Positions 58,647-64,000 of a stretch of 64,000 bases of DNA are shown here, one piece after another. The stretch comes from Streptococcus mutans (GTDB lineage Bacteria; Bacillota; Bacilli; Lactobacillales; Streptococcaceae). Each line of letters starts with the position of its first letter. The stretch's first letter is position 1. The stretch covers positions 1,488,001 through 1,552,000 of the forward strand of contig NZ_AP019720.1 of the NCBI RefSeq assembly GCF_006739205.1. The letters are read 5' to 3'. The notes beneath the pieces were generated by a model that did no database searches, was not told where the DNA came from, and saw only the letters and a program-made list of their open reading frames with translations. The position numbers and the translations under genes were made by a program.

Positions 58647-59210
58647 CTAACCGACTAATCTTACAAAATTCTCAATCATTTTTAATCCTTCAGGTGTGCC
58701 AATGGATTCTGGATGATATTGTAAACCATAGATCGGAAGCGTCTTATGCTGAATAGCCATAATCTCGCCATCATCTACTGTTCTAGACGTTACTTCAAAA
58801 TCTTCTGGCAGCTTATCGACTACTATAGAATGATAGCGCATGATTTCGAGTTTTTCTGCTAATTCTTTAAAAATTGGCGACGATTTTGTGATTGCCATCT
58901 GACTTTGCTTGCCGTGCATGACTTGATGAGCTAATCCCAGTTTCCCTCCAAAACTTTCAGCAATGGCTTGGTGTCCTAAGCAAACTCCCAAAATAGGTTT
59001 TTCCCCTGTAAAGTCTTTAATCAAGGCTTCCATCCTTCCAGCATCAGCTGGCCAACCGGGGCCCGGTGAAAAGACAAGACCATCTGCCTCTTGAGCTGTT
59101 TCATAAAGATCAGCATCATCATTTCTCAATACCTTGACTTCAGTAAAATGACCAATGAATTGTGCCAAATTATAAGTGAAAGAATCATAATTATCAATTA
59201 ATAAAATCAT
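58647..59210 (-). CDS. trpG: Anthranilate synthase component II (glutamine amidotransferase)
   Basis: 187 aa class I amidotransferase supplying ammonia to TrpE. Catalytic Cys in LGVCLGHQAIAE (about residue 78) and His-Glu in LQYHPES (about 167); N-terminal LLIDNYDSFTYNL. Could also serve PabA, as in some Firmicutes. Overlaps trpE by 4 nt (ATGA). Confidence 0.96.
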   Translation of the reverse strand: MILLIDNYDSFTYNLAQFIGHFTEVKVLRNDDADLYETAQEADGLVFSPGPGWPADAGRMEALIKDFTGEKPILGVCLGHQAIAESFGGKLGLAHQVMHGKQSQMAITKSSPIFKELAEKLEIMRYHSIVVDKLPEDFEVTSRTVDDGEIMAIQHKTLPIYGLQYHPESIGTPEGLKMIENFVRLVG

Positions 59211-60568
59211 TGTATCTCTCCTATTCTAGTCATTGCTTTGGCCTTATTAATGGTTTCGTAGTATTCATTTTCAGGAACGCTATCATAGACAATCCCCGCA
59301 CCTGCTTGAACATAAGCCTTTTGATTTTTGATAATCATGGTACGAATGGCAATGGCAAAGTCCATATCTCCGCTTGCTGACAGATAACCAATTGCTCCTG
59401 CATAGATACCGCGCTTTTCTTTTTCCAACTCATAAATGCGCTTCATAGCACGAATTTTCGGTGCTCCTGATACCGTACCCGCTGGCAATGTTGACTTAAG
59501 AGCATCCATACCAGTCAAACCAGACAGAAGTTTACCCTTGACAACACTAGTTAAATGCATAACATAGCGAAAAAATTCGACTTCCATGTATTTAGACACT
59601 TGAACACTTCCTACCTCAGCAATTTTCCCAATATCGTTGCGGCCCAAATCTACCAACATACGGTGCTCTGCTACTTCCTTGACATCTGATAAGAGCTCTT
59701 CAGATAAGTCTTTGTCTTTCTGATCGTTGGCACCACGAGGACGTGTTCCTGCAATAGGATTTGTAGTAACCACACCATTTTTAAGAGAAACGAGACTTTC
59801 TGGACTGGCTCCAATAATCTGATAATCACCAAAATCATAAAAGTAAAGATAATTGGAAGGGTTGGTAATACGTAAATTACGATAAAAATCTAGCGGCTTG
59901 CCACTAATATCTGCTGAGAAACGCTGGCTGAGCACGCATTGAAACATATCTCCCTGACGAATAAATTTTTTTGCTTTGGTAACCATGTCTTTAAAAGTAG
60001 CTTCTTCCAAATGGTTCCTAAAAGTCAAAGTGTGTAAATCGCGTTCCGAAAATTCATCAACCGCCTGTTTTTTAAGATCTGCTAAGACTTCCTGCAAGGC
60101 AGCCTTTTGTTCCTCTTCTTCTCTGCCGCTGTAAATATTATCTTCAACAATGACAATTTTTTCTTTCTTATGATCAAAAATAAGATAAGATTCATAAACA
60201 AAAAAGTGCATATCCGGTGTTCCAATCGTATCTTGAGGAATCTTGCCAATATTTTCATAAAGACCAACCATGTCATAGCCCACAAAACCAATAGCGCCAC
60301 CATTAAAAGGTAAATCTTGAGACAGTTGTGATTTGACAGTGATTTGACTGAGATAATCTAAGGGATCACTTTCAATAACTTTGCCATTCTCTGTCAATTG
60401 CCCATTTTCAAATTTGATTTCAAAAACAGGATTGTAAGCAACAATTGAAAAACGCGCATTTTCCTTTTCACGAGGGATAGACTCCAAAATCACCTTATGG
60501 TCGCCCTGTACACGCATGTAAGCAAGGATTGGGGTCAAAATATCAGCACTCAATATCTTCTTTTTCAT
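59207..60568 (-). CDS. trpE: Anthranilate synthase component I
   Basis: 453 aa from the ATG at 60568. Converts chorismate to anthranilate with TrpG. The feedback-inhibition motif ILES near residue 29 and the catalytic regions GASPESLVSL, GTRPRGAND, VDLGRNDIGKI, LPAGTVSGAPKIRAM and QAGAGIVYDS are intact. A GTG at 60580 overlaps the chorismate mutase stop (GTGA) and is an alternative start giving 457 aa. ATG is preferred by comparison with streptococcal TrpE. Confidence 0.95.
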   Translation of the reverse strand: MKKKILSADILTPILAYMRVQGDHKVILESIPREKENARFSIVAYNPVFEIKFENGQLTENGKVIESDPLDYLSQITVKSQLSQDLPFNGGAIGFVGYDMVGLYENIGKIPQDTIGTPDMHFFVYESYLIFDHKKEKIVIVEDNIYSGREEEEQKAALQEVLADLKKQAVDEFSERDLHTLTFRNHLEEATFKDMVTKAKKFIRQGDMFQCVLSQRFSADISGKPLDFYRNLRITNPSNYLYFYDFGDYQIIGASPESLVSLKNGVVTTNPIAGTRPRGANDQKDKDLSEELLSDVKEVAEHRMLVDLGRNDIGKIAEVGSVQVSKYMEVEFFRYVMHLTSVVKGKLLSGLTGMDALKSTLPAGTVSGAPKIRAMKRIYELEKEKRGIYAGAIGYLSASGDMDFAIAIRTMIIKNQKAYVQAGAGIVYDSVPENEYYETINKAKAMTRIGEIQ

Positions 60569-60576
60569 ATTCAGTC

Positions 60577-60873
60577 TCACTTTCTATTTAGGTCATGATT
60601 ACTATTAATCTTTAGCTCTAAAGCTGTGAAAGCCTCAATCATCGTTTGCCAAATAGCCAGAGCAACATCTGGTGATAGACCGAGCTTTTCTGCCTCTTGC
60701 TGTCTATTTAAAAGGACTTGTTTCACTCGATCAGGAGCAGTGACAGCTGCTTGACTGTTGATAGGTTTTAGCTGACCAATCTTTTCAACAATTTGCTGAC
60801 GTTGCGCTAATAGAACTAATAATTGATGATCTAACTGATCAATTTGATTTCTCAGATTCTGGATACTTGTCAT
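60577..60873 (-). CDS. Chorismate mutase, AroQ class
   Basis: 98 aa all-helical protein: NLRNQIDQLDHQLLVLLAQRQQIVEKIGQLKP carries the AroQ N-terminal helix with the catalytic Arg/Lys residues, and DRVKQVLLNRQQEAEKLGLSPDVALAIWQTMIEAF the rest. Makes prephenate for Phe/Tyr. ATG 60873 has AGGTGAT upstream; an upstream ATG at 60888 is rejected. First gene of the trp operon behind the Trp T-box, although its reaction competes with TrpE for chorismate. Confidence 0.9.
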   Translation of the reverse strand: MTSIQNLRNQIDQLDHQLLVLLAQRQQIVEKIGQLKPINSQAAVTAPDRVKQVLLNRQQEAEKLGLSPDVALAIWQTMIEAFTALELKINSNHDLNRK

Positions 60874-60906
60874 AATTATCACCTGCATTAAAATTGAATG
60901 AAGATA

Positions 60907-61168
60907 ACAAAAAACCTCACACAGAAAATCTGTGTGAGGGCGTTAAATCTAGCTAACACGGTGCCACCTCAATTAACGGGAACCAATAGTCTTTCCCCGT
61001 TATCTTAATCTCCTCTAACAAGGAGTTGCACGATAAGGTGTGCTCACCGGAAGAATATTGTTTATCTTCGCTTTCTAAAAATCAGCCCACTTCCCAAAAT
61101 TCTGCTGCCTGTTCACAATACCCACAGACTCCCTGAAAACAAAAGGTTTGGTACTTTTCTGATTTATT
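60907..61168 (-). promoter_or_regulatory. Tryptophan T-box leader of the trp operon
   Basis: On the minus strand AAATCAG pairs with CTGATTT at the base of Stem I. AGTA follows on the 5' strand, and the specifier TGG (61087-61089, Trp) followed by G lies on the 3' strand of the specifier loop. The T-box GAGGTGGCACCGTG lies at 60957-60974. The terminator CCTCACACAG (60915-60924)/CTGTGTGAGG (60930-60939) has a run of T's. Uncharged tRNA-Trp would favour antitermination. Confidence 0.94.
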
Positions 61169-61175
61169 TCTTACG

Positions 61176-61204
61176 ATTATACACTTTCTAAAAAAGAATT
61201 GCAA
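61176..61204 (-). promoter_or_regulatory. Promoter of the trp operon
   Basis: TTGCAA (61199-61204), 17-nt spacer, TATAAT (61176-61181) on the minus strand. The remaining gap to 61490 is AT-rich with no supported feature. Confidence 0.75.
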
Positions 61205-61494
61205 GCATATTTGCGTATTTTATCATTGGTTTGTGTCAAGTTTCCCTCGAAAAATTTTCTAAAGTCCTAAATCATTGTTTGAGTTGCCCTTGTTACACTG
61301 TTTAAAGCTATTTGACTTAGAATCTGAAAACATTTAAGATGCAAAATAAATAAGCCAATCGATAACTTCTAAGACCTTATAACAACAACTTCTAATCTGA
61401 GAGATAAATAACCTTTTTTATAATATTGAAAAGTGATAATTTTTAGGATCTATAAAACACATTGTTATAAAAAACAATTCTTTAATAGATTAAA

Positions 61495-61523
61495 TTGTTC
61501 TTAACTTCAAATTATGCTATAGT
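61495..61523 (+). promoter_or_regulatory. Promoter of the DUF975 gene
   Basis: TTGTTC (61495-61500), 17-nt spacer, TATAGT (61518-61523), 36 nt before the ATG. Confidence 0.65.
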
Positions 61524-61559
61524 TATAGTTGCTATCATTATTTATTAAGGAGATTTTTC

Positions 61560-62297
61560 ATGTCAAAAACAAGAGCTGAGCTAAAAGCAGAAGCTAAAGC
61601 ACATCTGCAAGAAAACTGGGGTTACGCCATTGGCTTATATATTTTGCCGGTTTTAGCTGTTATGGGTATCTACTTGGCTTGCATCCTCGTATATGCTACT
61701 CTGACTGCCCCTCTTGTCCTATCTATAGGGGAAACTGCTTTTCTTGCAACATTACCACTTCTCATTATTCTGTGGTTACTAGTTTTGGTAGTTTCATCCA
61801 CGGTGACAATCGGAGTTAATTTAGGATTTCTGAACTTCTTTAGAGGAGGACGTCCAACTTATACTGAAGCGAGTACCTATCTTTTAAAAGAAAAACGCTT
61901 TTGGAAGTTCCTCTGGACCAATGTGCTTATGGTCATTTTGCTTTACCTATGGTCATTGCTCTTTCTTATCCCTGGAATCATTAAAACTTACAGTTACTCC
62001 ATGACCAACTATATTCTTAAAGACAAATTGGAAAAAGGCGAATCAGTAACTGTCACTCAGGCTATTACTGAAAGCCGTCAATTAATGAACGGTCATAAAT
62101 GGGAATACTTTGCCCTTCAGTTAAGCTTTATTGGCTGGGCCATTTTAGCCAATCTTACCTTTGGTATTGGCTATCTTTGGCTCGCCCCTTACATTGAAAC
62201 AACCAATGCTGCCTTTTATCAAAATTTGATTGACAGTCAAATAGCAAATCATTCTATTGCATCTCTATCTCAAGAAATTGAAACAGGAACTGTCTAA
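61560..62297 (+). CDS. DUF975 family integral membrane protein
   Basis: 245 aa. The hallmark N-terminus RAELKAEAKAHLQENWGYAIGLYILP is followed by about five to six membrane segments and the cytoplasmic-facing YSYSMTNYILKDKLEKGESVTVTQAITESRQLMNGHKWEYFAL, typical of DUF975 proteins. Function unknown. Monocistronic, with AAGGAG before the ATG and a terminator after the stop. Confidence 0.85.
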   Translation: MSKTRAELKAEAKAHLQENWGYAIGLYILPVLAVMGIYLACILVYATLTAPLVLSIGETAFLATLPLLIILWLLVLVVSSTVTIGVNLGFLNFFRGGRPTYTEASTYLLKEKRFWKFLWTNVLMVILLYLWSLLFLIPGIIKTYSYSMTNYILKDKLEKGESVTVTQAITESRQLMNGHKWEYFALQLSFIGWAILANLTFGIGYLWLAPYIETTNAAFYQNLIDSQIANHSIASLSQEIETGTV

Positions 62298-62320
62298 TTC
62301 TTAAAATCAATTCTAATACC

Positions 62321-62348
62321 AAAAGCTAGATAAACATCTGGCTTTTTT
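62321..62348 (+). terminator. Terminator of the DUF975 gene
   Basis: AAAAGCTAGAT (62321-62331)/ATCTGGCTTTT with one G-U pair and six T's. Confidence 0.88.
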
Positions 62349-62426
62349 ACTTGCTCATATAAAAAAACGAGCTTGTTTTCAATCTGAAAATTTAATCCCC
62401 TTTCAATTATAAAATTTACCTTAAAA

Positions 62427-62435
62427 TGCTATAAT
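62427..62435 (+). promoter_or_regulatory. Extended -10 promoter of the monooxygenase gene
   Basis: TGCTATAAT, about 50 nt before the ATG; weak -35. Confidence 0.55.
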
Positions 62436-62483
62436 AAAAGAAATGTAAATGTCTTAGGTTATCATCAGAAAGGAGACTAACCA

Positions 62484-62765
62484 ATGAAAATAATTAATGC
62501 AAGCTTTTTTATTAAGGCAGACAAAAGAGAAGAGTTTTTAGCCGACACCTTGCCCTTAATTCGTTCATCAAGAGCAGAATCCGGCAACATCAGCTATCAA
62601 CTCTATGAAGCAATTGATACTCCTAATCAATTTGTGATGGTTGAAGAATGGCAAGATCAAACTGCCATCGATCAGCATAATAGTAACCCTTTATTGATTC
62701 AATTGCTGGAGAACTTAAAAATGTACAGCTCAGCCGAACCCATTATCAAAGTGGCAGAAGGCTAG
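62484..62765 (+). CDS. Putative quinol monooxygenase (ABM domain)
   Basis: 93 aa, single ferredoxin-like ABM domain: INASFFIKADKREEFLADTLPLIRSSRAESGNISYQLYEAIDTPNQFVMVEEWQDQTAIDQHNSNPLL. It resembles YgiN-type quinol monooxygenases, which act as dimers without a bound cofactor. Substrate unknown. AAAGGAG lies 8 nt upstream. It faces the convergent 62904 gene. Confidence 0.85.
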   Translation: MKIINASFFIKADKREEFLADTLPLIRSSRAESGNISYQLYEAIDTPNQFVMVEEWQDQTAIDQHNSNPLLIQLLENLKMYSSAEPIIKVAEG

Positions 62766-62774
62766 GTTAAGCAG

Positions 62775-62834
62775 AAAAGGAGTAGAACCAAATCATGATT
62801 TCCTAAAAATCGACCTTATCGTCCCACTCCCTTT
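62775..62834. terminator. Putative hairpin between convergent genes
   Basis: AAAAGGAGT (62775-62783) can pair with ACTCCCTTT (62826-62834) around AAATCATGATTT. AAAGGAGTAG (62776-62785) is also perfectly complementary to CTACTCCTTT (62874-62883). T-tails are weak. Confidence 0.4.
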
Positions 62835-62903
62835 CTCATACCATTTATCTCATCATTTCAAGCGAGAAACCTACTACTCCTTTAGTATATAACCTTTTTA
62901 GAT

Positions 62904-63938
62904 TTATTTTTCAACATAGGTATGAAGAGGATAGCTCGGATAGGTTATCAAGCGAGCCTTTTCTGATGTGATATAACCAGCTGGAGCATCAAGAACAGTT
63001 GGAATGCGATTGACAATTGTACCACATGTGAGTGCTACCGTATCAGGTTTGTTAACTGAGAAGATGAGATCTGGCTCTCCTGTAATTTCCCAGTCACACA
63101 TATCGCCATCATCTTGTCGATAAACTTTACCAATACATTCCACCTCTAAGTCAATGCCTTGATGCGTTTGAACCTTAGTGACTGCCGACATTCCTGTCAC
63201 TTGACCAGCTGGAATAGTGCGTCCCAAGGTTTCAGAATAGACATCTTCATCTAAAATATAAGGAACGCCTTTTTGATTAATAGATTGGATGGTCCAATTC
63301 ATTTTCGAGCAGATGGCTTCCGCAGCATTCCACATATAAGATGGTAAACTTTCCGCAGAAGCAATGTCACGTTCAAAACGTTCTAAATCATAACCAGCGC
63401 CGTGTGCCTCAGCTAGTGCCAATCCATAATCTTCAACATTATAGCTGACCACACCTCTCACTTTTTTAATCTTATTCATTCCTGCCATTGCTAAACAAGG
63501 CATGTTAATCCAGTAAATGTCCTGCATGCCCGACCCCATAATAGTGACATGATTCTCTTTAGCCAACTTATCCAAACGATTGGTCTCAGAAGGGGATGTT
63601 GTCCAAGGATAAATGGCTTCTTCACAGGTTGAAATGACATTAACACCATGTTTGATAGCCATTTCATAAAATTCATACATTTCTGGCATATAAGAAAAAA
63701 TGGTAACAATAGCGATATCGGCATCACAGTTATCAAACACTTGGTCAGCCTTATCAGAAATAATAATACCAGTCTTATGACCAAAGCCAGCAAAATCACC
63801 AATATCCTGTCCTACTACTGCTGGATTTTTATCAATAGCACCGACAATTTCAACACCATGATCTACAAGATAATTAAGAATGACCTTTGACATTTTACCA
63901 CAGCCATATTGGACAGCACGAATTTTTGTATTTCTCAT
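62904..63938 (-). CDS. NAD(P)-dependent amino-acid-type dehydrogenase, 2,4-diaminopentanoate dehydrogenase-like
   Basis: 344 aa. The N-terminal Rossmann domain has a DapB-like dinucleotide loop (KIRAVQYGCGKMSKVILNYL, residues 5-24), then AIVTIFSYMPEMYEF, VISTCEEAIYPW, and the C-terminal substrate domain beginning MGSGMQDIYWINMPCLAMAGM. The layout matches 2,4-diaminopentanoate dehydrogenase and related dihydrodipicolinate-reductase-like proteins. No ornithine-degradation partners are visible, so the real substrate is open. AAAGGAGG lies 7 nt before the ATG. Confidence 0.75.
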   Translation of the reverse strand: MRNTKIRAVQYGCGKMSKVILNYLVDHGVEIVGAIDKNPAVVGQDIGDFAGFGHKTGIIISDKADQVFDNCDADIAIVTIFSYMPEMYEFYEMAIKHGVNVISTCEEAIYPWTTSPSETNRLDKLAKENHVTIMGSGMQDIYWINMPCLAMAGMNKIKKVRGVVSYNVEDYGLALAEAHGAGYDLERFERDIASAESLPSYMWNAAEAICSKMNWTIQSINQKGVPYILDEDVYSETLGRTIPAGQVTGMSAVTKVQTHQGIDLEVECIGKVYRQDDGDMCDWEITGEPDLIFSVNKPDTVALTCGTIVNRIPTVLDAPAGYITSEKARLITYPSYPLHTYVEK

Positions 63939-64000
63939 GAGAGGTTCCTCCTTTTATTGCTATAGTCTTTTAGTACTAGGCAGATGCAAATTTAATGGCA

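Overview
The window is low-GC Firmicute chromosome and reads as Streptococcus mutans or a very close relative. The basis is a folT leader matching the tetrahydrofolate (THF) riboswitch known from S. mutans, the lytST-lrgAB locus, dpr next to a competence-type prepilin peptidase, the streptococcal division cluster (murD-murG-divIB-ftsA-ftsZ-ylmE-sepF-ylmG-ylmH-divIVA), and two BOX-like intergenic repeats. Nearly everything is core chromosome. The only mobile DNA seen is a 234-bp internally deleted IS3-family remnant.

Layout. 1-1.5 kb: 5' part of a bile-acid/sodium-symporter family gene (minus), then a THF riboswitch and folT. 1.6-6.5 kb (minus): ddlA, recR, pbp2b, gpmA. 6.7-8.4 kb: pyrD, then a 51-aa membrane protein and perR. 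8.6-10.8 kb: a TetR regulator with a 35-bp palindromic operator, a membrane-anchored nitroreductase-like protein, and the IS remnant. 10.8-13.5 kb: hup, ypmS, ypmR, degV. 13.7-19.1 kb: recN, argR, tlyA, ispA, xseB, xseA as one overlapping block. 19.5-23.3 kb (plus): lytS, lytR, lrgA, lrgB. 23.5-28.3 kb: a broken antitoxin-like gene, nnrD, folD, and the feoA-feoB-small Cys-rich iron cluster. 28.4-31.4 kb: an amino-acid ABC transporter pair, a YkuJ-like protein, argF. 31.6-34.8 kb (plus): clpE, a Nudix hydrolase, a DUF1827 protein. 34.9-35.5 kb: gene-free DNA with a terminator-ended, highly structured putative ncRNA and a BOX-like repeat. 35.6-48.5 kb (minus): T-box-controlled ileS and the division cluster. 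48.6-53.3 kb: a small membrane protein, typA, a rhodanese-like protein, glk, yqgQ, dpr. 53.4-54.1 kb (plus): pilD. 54.3-61.2 kb (minus): the complete trp operon headed by chorismate mutase behind a Trp T-box. 61.5-64 kb: a DUF975 membrane protein, a small monooxygenase and an amino-acid-dehydrogenase-like gene.

Connections inside the window: perR (8 kb) has a near-consensus box in the dpr promoter (53.35 kb). argR (15.4 kb) has a near-consensus ARG box in the argF promoter (31.4 kb). clpE carries a CtsR box. glk and possibly lrgAB carry cre-like sites. pilD carries a ComX-type cin-box.

The most interesting unexplained element is the structured RNA at about 34.90-35.19 kb. It has at least eight helices supported by perfect complementarity and a strong terminator, and I could not assign it to a family. 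Secondary points are the TetR/nitroreductase pair, the relic antitoxin with one in-frame stop, the predicted leaderless yqgQ-glk and pilD transcripts, and chorismate mutase inside a Trp-controlled operon. Start sites were moved from the longest ORF wherever a Shine-Dalgarno (SD) sequence or a promoter decided the matter. No rRNA, tRNA or CRISPR array was found.
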